Of a stretch of 64,000 nt of DNA, positions 44,923-54,403 are shown one piece after another. The DNA lies in contig NZ_JACTGR010000002.1 of assembly GCF_014489075.1 (NCBI RefSeq), forward strand, positions 310,001-374,000. The letters are read 5' to 3'. The translations under genes and the position numbers were made by a program. The stretch is from Sphingomonas sp. JC676. Its GTDB lineage: Bacteria > Pseudomonadota > Alphaproteobacteria > Sphingomonadales > Sphingomonadaceae. Position 1 is the stretch's first letter; every line of letters starts with the position of its first letter. The notes under the pieces are model-generated. The model saw only the letters and a list, made by a program, of their open reading frames with translations, was not told the DNA's origin and made no database searches.

Positions 44923-46992
44923 ATGACGGGGCAACAACCCGGGCGGGGGCCTGGCTATATTCCTGCGATCGACGGGCTGCGCGCAGTCGCCGTCGGATCG
45001 GTGATGCTGTTTCACCTCTGGCCGCCGGCGCTGCCGGGCGGGTTCACCGGCGTCGATATCTTCTTCGTCATCTCGGGCTTCGTCGTCACCGGATCGCTGA
45101 TGGGGCGGCAATTCGACAGCCTGGGTGCGTTCGCGGCCTATTTCTATGCACGGCGGCTGATGCGGATCATGCCGGCGCTGCTGGCGATGCTGCTGACGAC
45201 CCTGCTCGCCGGACAGCTCTTCATCCCCGATGCCTGGCTGAGCGACAGCCTGGCGCAGGTCGGGCGCTTCGCCTTTTTCGGGTTGAGCAACCTGGTGCTG
45301 GCGATCGATACCGACAGCTATTTCGGGCCGCAGGCGGTGTACAACCCGTTCACCCACACCTGGTCGCTGGGCGTGGAGGAGCAGTTCTACCTGGCCTTTC
45401 CGTTCCTGCTCTACTGGCACCAGCGGCTGCATCAGGGACGCGCCGCGGTGCGGTTCGTCGCGGGGATCTCGCTGGGCTCGCTGGCCTTGTGCGCGGTGCT
45501 GAGCTTCGCCGCGCCGAAATTCGCTTTCTATCTGATCTTCACCCGCTTCTGGGAGCTGGGAGCGGGAATGCTGCTGTGCCTGACGATCGCAACGTGGCGG
45601 CCCTGCGCGGAACAGCGCGGCAGTTTGCTGGCCGCGGTCGGCGCACTGGCGATCGGCGCTGGGTTCGCGATCCCGGAAGGCGGCCCCTTCCCCTTTCCGC
45701 TCGCTTTGCCCTCGGTGCTCGGCACGGCCGCGGTCATCGCGTCGGTCTGTGCCGCGCGGGGGACATGGCTCAGCCGTGTCCTGGGGAACCGGGCGGTCGT
45801 CGGGGTCGGGCTGCTCTCCTATTCGCTCTATCTGTGGCACTGGCCGGTGTTCGTACTGTTCCGCTGGACGACCGGGCTCGATACACCGGCGCTCGCGCTG
45901 GCGGCGCTGGGAGTGACGGTCATATTGGCATGCCTCTCCTACTGGCTGGTCGAGCGGCCGCTGCGTGGCCTTCGCACGATGTCCGATTGGCCGCGCGTGC
46001 GGGTGGTGAATGCCGCGCTGGCGGCAACGCTGATCGCCGCGATCGGCGGACAGGGGCTGATCGCGGCGCATGACCGGCTGACGCTGAGTGTCACGCACGA
46101 TCGGGCGGCATGGCATGCCGAACCTGGCCGTCCGCTCGATCCGGGACTGAGCCATTGCGCGCTGACCGAGACCGTGGGCCGAGTCGGCGGCGGCATACGG
46201 ACCGGCTGGACGCCCTCGGGCTGCACCCGCGCGCCTGCCGGGTTCGCGCTGTTCATGCCCGCGGATTCGCACGGGCTGGCCTATACTCCGCTGCTTCGCC
46301 AGCTTGCGGCGGAGCTGGGGGTGCCGGTGCGGCGCTATTTCAAGCCGGGCTGCCCCTATCTGAAGCTCGTCGAGACAATGGCCGGGCGGGCCAAGTGCGC
46401 GGGTTATTACCGGGCGGTTCTCGACGACATCCGGCGGGCCGCAAGACCGGGGGACATGATATTCCTGCCAGGACTTCGGGGGACGCGGCTGGTCAACCAG
46501 TTCGAGCGCGACCACGACCTGGAGGGGCCGCACGACGATAGCGTCGCGCCTGCCGCACTGGCCGAGGCCGGGGCGCTGATCGACCGGTTCGCGGCGATGG
46601 GAGCGCGCGTGGTGATCGAGGCGCCCAAACCGATGTTCCGCAGCCCCGCCTTCCGCTGCTCGGACTGGTTCAACCGGAGCAATCCGATCTGCCACGGCGG
46701 GCTGACCGAGCCGCGCGCGGAACTGCTCGAACGGCGGACGGCGGTGGTCGCCGCGATGCAGCGCCTCGCCGCGCGACAGCCGGCGCTCAGCGTTTGGGAC
46801 CCTTTCCCTTTGCTTTGCCCCGGCGACCCGTGCCGCTCCCAGCCCGATGGCCGCCCGCTCTTCTTCGACGGCGACCATCTGAGCGGGCTGGGCAACGACC
46901 TGCTCTATCCGGGCCTGCGCGACACGCTTCTGGCGCTCAGGGAACCGTCACCGTCTGGAACGACACGTTCGATAGCTCGGGCAGGGCCTTGA
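44923..46992 (+). CDS. OafA/YrhL-type acyltransferase with C-terminal SGNH domain
   Basis: A 689-residue membrane protein. The acyltransferase-3 domain (about 10-345) shows the YIPAIDGLRAVAVGSVMLFHL motif, FTGVDIFFVISGF, YARRLMRIMPAL and HTWSLGVEEQFYL, with about ten helices. A periplasmic SGNH domain follows (about 400-680) with FALFMPADSHGLAY in place of the usual GDSH and a terminal FDGDHLSGLGNDLL carrying the Asp/His pair. Such proteins O-acetylate lipopolysaccharide, capsule or peptidoglycan sugars. GGGGGAGA precedes the ATG at 44923. Its 3' end overlaps the convergent M16 gene by 56 bases. Confidence 0.88.
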   Translation: MTGQQPGRGPGYIPAIDGLRAVAVGSVMLFHLWPPALPGGFTGVDIFFVISGFVVTGSLMGRQFDSLGAFAAYFYARRLMRIMPALLAMLLTTLLAGQLFIPDAWLSDSLAQVGRFAFFGLSNLVLAIDTDSYFGPQAVYNPFTHTWSLGVEEQFYLAFPFLLYWHQRLHQGRAAVRFVAGISLGSLALCAVLSFAAPKFAFYLIFTRFWELGAGMLLCLTIATWRPCAEQRGSLLAAVGALAIGAGFAIPEGGPFPFPLALPSVLGTAAVIASVCAARGTWLSRVLGNRAVVGVGLLSYSLYLWHWPVFVLFRWTTGLDTPALALAALGVTVILACLSYWLVERPLRGLRTMSDWPRVRVVNAALAATLIAAIGGQGLIAAHDRLTLSVTHDRAAWHAEPGRPLDPGLSHCALTETVGRVGGGIRTGWTPSGCTRAPAGFALFMPADSHGLAYTPLLRQLAAELGVPVRRYFKPGCPYLKLVETMAGRAKCAGYYRAVLDDIRRAARPGDMIFLPGLRGTRLVNQFERDHDLEGPHDDSVAPAALAEAGALIDRFAAMGARVVIEAPKPMFRSPAFRCSDWFNRSNPICHGGLTEPRAELLERRTAVVAAMQRLAARQPALSVWDPFPLLCPGDPCRSQPDGRPLFFDGDHLSGLGNDLLYPGLRDTLLALREPSPSGTTRSIARAGP

Positions 46993-48346
46993 GCTGCGGA
47001 ACGACGGTCTTGAGATCGCCGACCACGACCAAAGTGCCCTTCGCGATCGGATAGTCGGTCTTGGCCGCGGCCATCATCTGCTCGGGGGTGACCGCGAGCA
47101 CGGCGGGGACATAGGTGTCGGTCCAGTTCGCCGGCAGGCCGAGAATGTCGCGAGTGGCAAGCGTGCCGACCACCGCGCCCGAAGTCGAGTTCGAGATCGC
47201 GAACAGTCCCGCCATATAGGTCCGGATGCCCTTGGACTCCTCGGCGCCGACCGGCTCGGTCTGCATCCGGCGGATTTCCTTGAACACCTCGCCCAGCGCC
47301 GGGCCCGTGACGTTGGTCGTCACGTCGGCGTTGAAGGTCCACAGCGCGTCGTCGGGGCTGAAGTCGACGTCCGAATAAGGCGAATAGGTATAGCCCTTAT
47401 CCTCGCGGATATTGGTGGTGATGCGCGAGCTGAACGCACCGCCGAGCAGCGAATTGGTGACGCGCTGCGGGATGTCGGCGGAGGTGCCGGCGAGCGGCGC
47501 ATCGAAGCTGAGGCGGAGCGTCGTCTGCGGCGAGCCGGGGCGATCGATCAGGATCACCTTGGGGCCAGGCTGATGCGGACTCGCGAGCTTGACCGGCTCG
47601 GGACCGGCCGCCCAGCCGCCGAAGGTCTTGGCGATCGCGGCCTTCACCGCCGCCGCGTCGAACCGCCCGGCGATATAGAGATGCGCGCGCTTCGCGCCGA
47701 ACTGGCCGTCGTGGAACGCCTTGATGTCGGCGATCGTGTAGCCGGCGAGCTGGGCCTGGCTGGGGATCTGGCGGCCATAGGGGTGGTCCGGGCCATAGAT
47801 GGTGCGACCCAAAGCGACATCGGCGAGCGTGCTGGGCTGCGCGAGCGCCTGGGTGAGGCGCCGCCCGAGATTGGCCTTCACGCGGGCGAGTTCACCCGCG
47901 GGAAGATTGGGGCGAAGCGTCACGTCCCCCACCAGCGACACCGCCGCCGGCGCATATTCCGAAAGGACGTTCACCGAGACCGCGGTGGTCTGCATCCCCG
48001 CCGATACGTCGAGATCGCCGCCCATGCCCGCCGCGGCGGTGGCGAGATCGCTTGAGGAACGCCCCGCCGCCCCTTCCTTCATCATCTCGGCATTCATGGC
48101 GGCGAGCCAGGTCCTGTCGCCCGCGGCGACTTCACCCGCGCGGACGCGCAGCGAGATCACGACCTTGGGCGCGACGCCATAGGGCACCAAGGTGACCATC
48201 ATGCCGTTGGGCAGGCTGTAGGTCTCGGTAGCGGGAAGCTTGAACGGCTTGGGCTCCGGGATCGGCGGCGCCGGCGGGAAATTGTCCTGCGCGATGGCGG
48301 GCGTGGCGGCGAGGATCGCCGCGAGAAAGAGCGCGCGCTTCATCAC
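46937..48346 (-). CDS. M16 peptidase-family protein, inactive partner
   Basis: A 469-residue exported protein (signal about 1-19, ATPAIAQD) with two M16 beta-alpha domains (YSLPNGMMVTLVPYGVAPKVVI, PKVILIDRPGSPQTTLRLSF). At the place of the zinc site HxxEH it has TWLAAMNAEMM, so it is not a peptidase by itself. M16B enzymes often act as an active/inactive heterodimer. The gene start overlaps the active partner's stop by 4 bases (ATGA), supporting an obligate pair. Confidence 0.88.
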   Translation of the reverse strand: MMKRALFLAAILAATPAIAQDNFPPAPPIPEPKPFKLPATETYSLPNGMMVTLVPYGVAPKVVISLRVRAGEVAAGDRTWLAAMNAEMMKEGAAGRSSSDLATAAAGMGGDLDVSAGMQTTAVSVNVLSEYAPAAVSLVGDVTLRPNLPAGELARVKANLGRRLTQALAQPSTLADVALGRTIYGPDHPYGRQIPSQAQLAGYTIADIKAFHDGQFGAKRAHLYIAGRFDAAAVKAAIAKTFGGWAAGPEPVKLASPHQPGPKVILIDRPGSPQTTLRLSFDAPLAGTSADIPQRVTNSLLGGAFSSRITTNIREDKGYTYSPYSDVDFSPDDALWTFNADVTTNVTGPALGEVFKEIRRMQTEPVGAEESKGIRTYMAGLFAISNSTSGAVVGTLATRDILGLPANWTDTYVPAVLAVTPEQMMAAAKTDYPIAKGTLVVVGDLKTVVPQLKALPELSNVSFQTVTVP

Positions 48347-49761
48347 TTGCCTCCCTGGGGCTTGGCGGCGCCGGCGGCGGCACCCGGCTCGATCACGTAG
48401 ATCGAGCGATTGGTGGAGCGCAGATATTCCTGCGCGGTCTTCTGGATCAGCGCGGGCGTCACCTTGGCGAAGCCGTCCTCGATCCGGTTGATCGCATCGG
48501 GATCATTGTCGAACAGCGCATAGACCGCGAGCAGATCGACCAGCCCGACGCGGCCGCCGCCGTCGATCTCGCCGTAAAGGCTGGAGCGCAGCTTGGTGCG
48601 GGCGCGGGCGAGCTCGGCCTGGGTCACCGGCTTGGTCCGCAGATTCTCGATCACGCTGTCGACCGCCTTGGTGATCTCCGCCTTAGAGTGCGAGGGATCG
48701 TGGGTGAAGCTGAAGCTCCACAGCATCGGCCCGCGATAGTTGAACATGTTGCCGAGATCGGCATTGATCCCGCCACCGATCTCGCCGGCAATGCCGGTTT
48801 CCTGGACGAGCTTGCGGTAGAGGCGGCTGTCGTCGCCCTGGACGAGCATCTGGTCGATCAGCCCCATCGCATACCATTCGGGCGTGCCGCGTGCGGGCAC
48901 GTGATAACCTGCGGCAAAACCGGGCTTGGGCGCGAGCGCATCGACGCGGCTCTTGAACTTCTCCGCGGTCTGGCGCGGCTCGGAGATGTCGGGCTGGGCG
49001 ACTGCCGGCTTCCTGGCGATCGGGCCGAAATATTTCTCGATGGTCGCGCGGGTGGCGGCGTAGTCCAGGTCGCCGGCGACCACGAGGACGGCGTTGCTCG
49101 GACGGTAGAATGCCTCCGAGAAGGACTTGGCGTCGGGCACCGTCGCGGCTTCGACCTCGGCCAGGTCGCCGTAGAAATTATGGCTGTTGTACCAGTTGGT
49201 GTTCGCCAGCATCGGCAGGTCGATCCACGGCCAGGTGCTGTAGGGCTGGTTGAGGACATTGACCTTGATCTCGTTGCCGACCACGCCCTGCTGGTTCTTG
49301 AGCACGACATCGTCGATCACCGGATTGGCCATCCGGTCCGCCTCGAGCCAGAGCATCCGGTCGAGCGCGCTGGAGGGGACGACCTCATAGTAATTGGTGA
49401 AATCGAACCGGGTCGAGCCGTTGTTGACCCCGCCCGAATTGGTGATCGTAGTGTCGAACACGCCCTTGGGCGCGTGCTTCGAGCCCTGGAACATCAGATG
49501 CTCGAACAAATGCGCGAAGCCGGTGCGCTCCTTCGGCTCGACGCGGAAGCCGATGCCGTAATAGACGCCGACCGTGACCGTAGGCGCGATGCTGTCCTTC
49601 GCCAGCACCACCTTCAGTCCGTTGGCGAGCGTGAAATACTGCGTCTCGACATGCAGCTTCTCAGCGGCCGGCTTGGCGGCCTGGGCAAGCGCCGGGGCGG
49701 ACAGCCCGGGAGCAGACAGGGCAGTAGCGGCGAGCGCGAGCGCCAGGCTCCATTTTCGCAT
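48343..49761 (-). CDS. M16 zinc metallopeptidase, active subunit
   Basis: A 472-residue exported pitrilysin-family peptidase. Signal peptide about 1-27 (APALAQAA). The inverted zinc motif is intact: HLFEH at 84-88, and a third ligand candidate Glu164 in VVGNEIKVN, 76 residues on as expected. Domain two contains MGLIDQMLVQGDDSRLYRKLV. ATG at 49761 starts the signal peptide; the frame runs far upstream in the shadow of the kinase gene, which is not used. With the following inactive subunit it forms a periplasmic peptide-degrading pair. Confidence 0.9.
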   Translation of the reverse strand: MRKWSLALALAATALSAPGLSAPALAQAAKPAAEKLHVETQYFTLANGLKVVLAKDSIAPTVTVGVYYGIGFRVEPKERTGFAHLFEHLMFQGSKHAPKGVFDTTITNSGGVNNGSTRFDFTNYYEVVPSSALDRMLWLEADRMANPVIDDVVLKNQQGVVGNEIKVNVLNQPYSTWPWIDLPMLANTNWYNSHNFYGDLAEVEAATVPDAKSFSEAFYRPSNAVLVVAGDLDYAATRATIEKYFGPIARKPAVAQPDISEPRQTAEKFKSRVDALAPKPGFAAGYHVPARGTPEWYAMGLIDQMLVQGDDSRLYRKLVQETGIAGEIGGGINADLGNMFNYRGPMLWSFSFTHDPSHSKAEITKAVDSVIENLRTKPVTQAELARARTKLRSSLYGEIDGGGRVGLVDLLAVYALFDNDPDAINRIEDGFAKVTPALIQKTAQEYLRSTNRSIYVIEPGAAAGAAKPQGGK

Positions 49762-49911
49762 CGGATGGGTCTTCCCTTGGGGTGAGTCGTAGTGGGTTAT
49801 TCCACCGCTACACCGCGGTGGGAAGAGCCTGTTTCTGCCACCATGGACGAAGGTCGTACGACGCTTGCGTGGGGTCACAACCCAAGTAGACTGGTGCCGG
49901 GCCAAGGGAGG

Positions 49912-51675
49912 ATGGGGGCGATCGCCGCGATACCCGAACCGATTGCGCGCGAGCAGGCGCGGATCCTCTATCGCCACGCGCCGGTGGGCGTGGTCTTTTC
50001 GGGCGCGACGGCGTGCCTGGTCGCCGCCGTCTACGCGGCCAAGGGCTGGGTGGCGTGGCCGATCGCAGCCCCCTGGATGGCAGTGATGACTGCCTGCGTG
50101 CTGTTCCATCTGTGGCTGTGCCACGCCTTCGCGCGCGCCGAGGCGCCGGAACCGCAACGCTGGATCTGGTTGTTCACACTGGCGGCGGGGCTCGAGGGGC
50201 TGACCTGGTGCGTCGGCGCCTTCGTGCTCACCGACGGCGCCCATTACGACCGGCTGCTCGTGGTGACCCTGTTGTCGACCGCGATGGCCTCCGGCGCGGC
50301 CTATGTTTATTCGACCGACCTCAAGCCGTTCTGGGTGTTCTTCACGCTGGTGATGGCGCCTTATGTCGTGCTGTTCCTGATCCATCCGCACCCGCTGAGC
50401 GCGCTGCTCGAGGCAATGGTGTGGATCTATCTGGCCGGCATGCCGACGGTCGCGATGATGAACCACCACCAGTTCCTCGCCACACTGCGACTGCGCTTCA
50501 CCAACCAGGCGCTGGCCGACGATTTGTTGGTGCAGAAGGACCGCGCCGAGGAGGCCAATATCTCCAAGTCGCGCTTCCTGGCCTCCGCCAGCCACGACCT
50601 GCGCCAGCCTATCCACGCGCTGGGCCTGTTTATCGGCGCGCTGGGGCCGCGCAAGATGGACGGCGAGGCGCGGCTGCTGGTCGATCATATCGCGCGATCG
50701 GTGCGTGCGCTCGACGACATGTTCGCCGCTTTGCTCGACATTTCCAAGTTCGATGCCGGCGTCGTCCAGCCGCATATCCAACCCGTCGCGATCGGGCCGC
50801 TGCTCGCACGGCTGGGCCGCGACTATGCCGTCGAGGCGGTGGCCAAGGGCATCGCGCTGAAGACCGTGCCGACATCGCGCATCGTCCGTACCGATCCGGT
50901 GCTGGTCGAGCGGGTGTTGCGCAACCTGATCGCCAACGCCGTGCGCCACACCGAGCGCGGCCGCGTGCTGATCGGCGTGCGCCGCGGCGGCGGGCTGCGG
51001 CTGGCGGTTTACGACACCGGGCCGGGCATCGATCCCGCCGAACAGGAGCGGATCTTCGAGGAATATTACCAGATCAACAATCCCGAGCGCGATCGCGCCA
51101 AGGGGCTGGGGCTCGGGCTGGCGATCGTGCGGCGGATCACCGCATTGATCGACGCGCCGCTGACGCTCGTGTCTCGGCCCGGCATCGGCAGTTGCTTCGC
51201 GCTATCGCTGGTCGCGACCGACGAGGCCCCGCCCCCGTTGGAACCGAGCATCCGCGAGGCGACGCGCGCGAGCGGCCTCGTCTTGGTGATCGACGACGAG
51301 CCGAGCATCCAGGAGGCGATGACCATCCTCCTCACCGGCTGGGGCTATCGCGTCGAGGTCGCCGGATCGCTGGCGGAGATGCAGGCACGGCTTCCTGCGC
51401 TCACCGAGCAGCCGAGGCTGCTGATCTGCGACTATCGGCTGCGCGACGGCGTGGACGGGATCGGCGTGATCGCGGCCCTGCGTGCGGCGCTCGGCGTGGA
51501 CGTGCCGGCGATGCTGATCACCGGCGACACCGCACCCGACCGGATCGAGACCGCCCAGGCGAGCGGTTTCCTGTTGCTCCACAAGCCGGTGCCCAGCGGC
51601 CGGCTGCGCGCCGCGATCGCCAATCTGATCCGCGCCGCCGAGCGCGAGCTGGCCGGATCAGGCGAGCCCCAATGA
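49912..51675 (+). CDS. Hybrid sensor histidine kinase/response regulator
   Basis: A 587-residue membrane kinase. Five to six membrane helices fill about 25-185. The dimerisation/phosphoacceptor box is SRFLASASHDLRQPIHALG (His228). The ATPase has NLIANAVRHTERG, YDTGPGID and GLGLGLAIVRRI. A C-terminal receiver domain (about 455-575) has VIDDEPS, phospho-acceptor Asp507 in LLICDYRL and a conserved Lys in LLHKPVPSG. The start is uncertain: GTG 49792, ATG 49843 and ATG 49912 are in frame. The last is chosen because the earlier part is not conserved-looking and would crowd the M16 promoter. Its 3' end overlaps the convergent LuxR-type regulator by 18 bases. Confidence 0.88.
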   Translation: MGAIAAIPEPIAREQARILYRHAPVGVVFSGATACLVAAVYAAKGWVAWPIAAPWMAVMTACVLFHLWLCHAFARAEAPEPQRWIWLFTLAAGLEGLTWCVGAFVLTDGAHYDRLLVVTLLSTAMASGAAYVYSTDLKPFWVFFTLVMAPYVVLFLIHPHPLSALLEAMVWIYLAGMPTVAMMNHHQFLATLRLRFTNQALADDLLVQKDRAEEANISKSRFLASASHDLRQPIHALGLFIGALGPRKMDGEARLLVDHIARSVRALDDMFAALLDISKFDAGVVQPHIQPVAIGPLLARLGRDYAVEAVAKGIALKTVPTSRIVRTDPVLVERVLRNLIANAVRHTERGRVLIGVRRGGGLRLAVYDTGPGIDPAEQERIFEEYYQINNPERDRAKGLGLGLAIVRRITALIDAPLTLVSRPGIGSCFALSLVATDEAPPPLEPSIREATRASGLVLVIDDEPSIQEAMTILLTGWGYRVEVAGSLAEMQARLPALTEQPRLLICDYRLRDGVDGIGVIAALRAALGVDVPAMLITGDTAPDRIETAQASGFLLLHKPVPSGRLRAAIANLIRAAERELAGSGEPQ

Positions 51676-52296
51676 ACGCGCCATCGCCGCGGCCTGGGTG
51701 CGGTTGATCACGCCGAAGCTTTTGAAGATCGCCGTGACATGCGCCTTCACCGTCTTCTCGGAGATCCGCATCGTCCGTGCGATCTGCTTGTTGGAGTGGC
51801 CGCGGACGATCATCGCGAGCACTTCGACCTGCCGGTCGGTTAACCCCGCGACGATGGCGGGATTGCGCGAGCGCGGCGCGGTCTCGTCCTCGAGGATCAG
51901 CGGCGGCACATAGACCTCGCCCTTGAGCACCAGATCGAGCGCGGCGGTGAGGGTCTCGGGACCCGCCGATTTGGGGATATAGCCCAGCGCCCCGCTCGCC
52001 AGCGCGCGGCGCACGTCGCGCGGTTCCTCAGACGAGGACAGGATCACCACCGGCAGATGCGGCGCGGCGCGGGCGAGCGCCTCGATCCCAGCAAAGCCCG
52101 CATTCGGTCCGCCATCGCCCGGCAGGAACAGATCGAGCAGCACCACTTCGATCTCGGGCTCTTCGGCGACGATGCGCAGCGCCTCGGCCAGATCGGGAGC
52201 GTGATGGACACGGGTGGCGCCGCCGAACCCCTGCATCAGCATCGCCGCAACGCCCTCGCGGACGACACGATGATCGTCGACGATCAGCAGGTGCAT
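51658..52296 (-). CDS. NarL/LuxR-type response regulator
   Basis: A 212-residue two-domain regulator. Receiver domain (1-120) with LLIVDDHRVVREG, phospho-acceptor Asp55 in VVLLDLFLPG and Lys in GYIPKSAGP. The LuxR HTH (about 147-210) has LTDRQVEVLAMIVRGHSNKQIARTM..SEKTVKAHVTAIF. It is tail-to-tail with the hybrid kinase (18-base overlap), probably its partner. It is divergent from the PEP-CTERM gene at 52587, with a perfect palindrome between them. Confidence 0.92.
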   Translation of the reverse strand: MHLLIVDDHRVVREGVAAMLMQGFGGATRVHHAPDLAEALRIVAEEPEIEVVLLDLFLPGDGGPNAGFAGIEALARAAPHLPVVILSSSEEPRDVRRALASGALGYIPKSAGPETLTAALDLVLKGEVYVPPLILEDETAPRSRNPAIVAGLTDRQVEVLAMIVRGHSNKQIARTMRISEKTVKAHVTAIFKSFGVINRTQAAAMARSLGLA

Positions 52297-52428
52297 GGCG
52301 ATCGCAGCATCCGCATCAACCCTGGTCCAGCTCGAGTGGGTAGTTTTACGCCCGCGCGGTCGGCGAAGCGATAGGCCTCGGTTCGATCGCCGTCGGTGTC
52401 CCGGATAGGCACAACAATGATTTCTGTC

Positions 52429-52444
52429 GAGGTCTTAAGACCTC
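52429..52444. promoter_or_regulatory. Perfect 16-base palindrome, candidate operator
   Basis: GAGGTCTTAAGACCTC lies in the 290-base divergent gap between the LuxR-type regulator and the PEP-CTERM gene, a position suited for control of either. No other strong element is seen in the gap; a binding protein is not identified. Confidence 0.45.
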
Positions 52445-52586
52445 AGTCTAATTCAAATCCTTCGCGAGTCCGGTCATGGTGAAGCTGTTGTTCACCGGCA
52501 TCAATGCGCCTCACGCCGTACTATGGTGACCGGAGATATTTTGCACCGAGCGTGATTTACATCATCTACTCTTAGGGGATCGTGCA

Positions 52587-53285
52587 ATGTCTTTCCGCAA
52601 ATCAATCGCCGCCAATATCATTATTGGCGCATTTGCCAGCTGTGCAATCGCAAGCACCGCCCAGGCGCAGAACCTGCTCGTCAATGGCGGCTTCGAGGAT
52701 TCGGACAGCGGCTTCGTCACGCCCACCGGCTGGACCAATATCGGCCCGTCCAACGGCGTGGTGCCCTATTCGGCGATCGGGCCCGGTCTCACGCCCTATG
52801 AAGGGGATAATTTCTACACGATCGGTGGACTCGGAACCAACGGCATCAGCGCGATCGGCTGGGGCATCGGCCAGAGCGTCGCGACGACGATCGGCAACAC
52901 CTATCGGCTGACCTTCGGTTTCTCGGACGAAAATGGTCCGGGACTGGAAACCGTGCTCGGCGTCGGCATTGGCGGCACCGTCACGCAATATACGCTGACC
53001 GCGACCAATGCGGGCTTCTTCGCGCGCCAGTTCCAGACCGCAACGATCGACTATATCGCGACCGGCGCGCTGACCAATATCAGCTTCACGCTGCTGGCGA
53101 CCAACGAACTCGGGATCATCGGCAACAACGATCCGCTGATCGACGGGGTGATCTTCGAGCAGATCGCAGTGGGGAATCCGGGCGGCGTGCCCGAGCCGGC
53201 GAGCTGGGCGACGATGATCGGCGGCTTCGGCTTCGCCGGTGCGGCGATGCGCCGTCGTAGCGCTGGCCGGATCGCAATCGCCTGA
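52587..53285 (+). CDS. PEPxxWA-CTERM sorting domain protein
   Basis: A 232-residue exported protein. Signal peptide about 1-27 (ASTAQAQN). The mature part begins LLVNGGFEDSDSGFVTPTGW, as in carbohydrate-binding-like beta-sandwich PEP-CTERM proteins, and the C-terminus has VPEPASWATMIGGFGFAG, a hydrophobic segment and an arginine-rich end. It is presumably surface-attached by an exosortase encoded elsewhere. It could be under control of the adjacent divergent LuxR-type regulator. Confidence 0.87.
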   Translation: MSFRKSIAANIIIGAFASCAIASTAQAQNLLVNGGFEDSDSGFVTPTGWTNIGPSNGVVPYSAIGPGLTPYEGDNFYTIGGLGTNGISAIGWGIGQSVATTIGNTYRLTFGFSDENGPGLETVLGVGIGGTVTQYTLTATNAGFFARQFQTATIDYIATGALTNISFTLLATNELGIIGNNDPLIDGVIFEQIAVGNPGGVPEPASWATMIGGFGFAGAAMRRRSAGRIAIA

Positions 53286-53316
53286 GAAACCGCGCATCGG
53301 CGCCGCCGAACCGGGG

Positions 53317-53337
53317 GCCGGGGCATCGCGCCCCGGC
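53317..53337. terminator. Hairpin between convergent genes
   Basis: GCCGGGG/CCCCGGC 7-base perfect stem, 7-base loop, 32 bases after the PEP-CTERM stop. There is no T-run in either direction, so terminator activity is uncertain. Confidence 0.4.
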
Positions 53338-53386
53338 TCGAAATCCTGGGGCGGCAGCTGCCGAGCGAGCTCCGCGGGGAAGCGTT

Positions 53387-54250
53387 CTAGCCTCCCGCCA
53401 GCCAGTGCACCTTGGTGACGAAGAAGGACCGTACCGGTTTTCCCTCGGCATCGAGGGCGGGCTGCATCTTCGCGCGCCGACTGACCGCGCGACAGGTCAC
53501 ATCGGCGAAATCGTCCGGGCTGGTGCGCGCGAGAACATAGCAGCCGGCGACTGCGCCCTTCGGATCGACATCCAGGCGAAACTGAACCTGGCCATTATGC
53601 CCCTGCATCAGCGCGGCCATCGGATAATCACTGCTGGCGAGCCACTCGCCCGGCGCGGTGATCGGACTGGCCGGCCGGAGCAGCGTCTGCTGCACTGCCG
53701 GATCATATCCCCAGCTTCGCACCAGATTGGCCGAACAGGCGCGCATCTGCTCCATCGGCTTGGCGAGCGAGCCGAATTCGAGGCGGAACGGTCGCTTGCC
53801 CCGGATGGCGAGGGTTACGCCGGTGACAGAGGCTTCCTGGGCCGGCGTGACCTTGGGCGGCACGTCGTTGGGCGACTTGCGGTCCCAGCCGTCGAGGCGC
53901 ACCGAGCTGAAGAACATCGCCTTAAGCTTGCCTGCGTTGCCGTTCAGCGCACCTTCTGAGAAGGTGCCCAGACCGAAATTGATCTTGGCGGAGCCCTTAT
54001 AGTCGGACGAGCGGACCTTGTTCCCCAGCACGGAGAGATCGAATTTGTCGCCGGGCTCGTAGCGCGTGAAGCGCAGAATTACCGGGTCATCGTTCTTGCC
54101 GAACTGCGCCAGCAAGTGACAGGCGTCGGGATCGTAATTGACCACCCACTTGCCCGAGCGGGTCAGGACCTCCGGCTCGCGGTCCTTTGCCGCGGCCGCG
54201 CCTGACATCGTCGCGCACAGTGCGAGTGTCAAAACGGCTTTCCGGAACAT
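53387..54250 (-). CDS. Exported protein with TonB-C-like domain
   Basis: A 287-residue protein with a signal peptide (about 1-21, SGAAAAKD). The N-terminal two thirds (KWVVNYDPDACHLLAQFG, FRLEFGSLAKPMEQMRAC) is not a family I can name. The C-terminal 75 residues (DYPMAALMQGHNGQVQFRLDVDPKGAVAGC to FVTKVHW) resemble a TonB C-terminal domain. There is no N-terminal anchor and no proline spacer, so it is not a classical TonB but an exported TonB-C-like protein. Function unknown. Confidence 0.78.
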   Translation of the reverse strand: MFRKAVLTLALCATMSGAAAAKDREPEVLTRSGKWVVNYDPDACHLLAQFGKNDDPVILRFTRYEPGDKFDLSVLGNKVRSSDYKGSAKINFGLGTFSEGALNGNAGKLKAMFFSSVRLDGWDRKSPNDVPPKVTPAQEASVTGVTLAIRGKRPFRLEFGSLAKPMEQMRACSANLVRSWGYDPAVQQTLLRPASPITAPGEWLASSDYPMAALMQGHNGQVQFRLDVDPKGAVAGCYVLARTSPDDFADVTCRAVSRRAKMQPALDAEGKPVRSFFVTKVHWLAGG

Positions 54251-54403
54251 TCCCCGCCCCCCATTTGCGCAGAAAGCCCTTTAACCCGTTCGAAACCCTC
54301 CAAGCAATCGGGAAGAACATCTCGAGGCAGCCGCGACAAACGCGCGCAGCTGTCGGGAAGATGGCGGGAGCGGTTTACGCCGCCCCCGCCTCTCTTCACG
54401 GAA

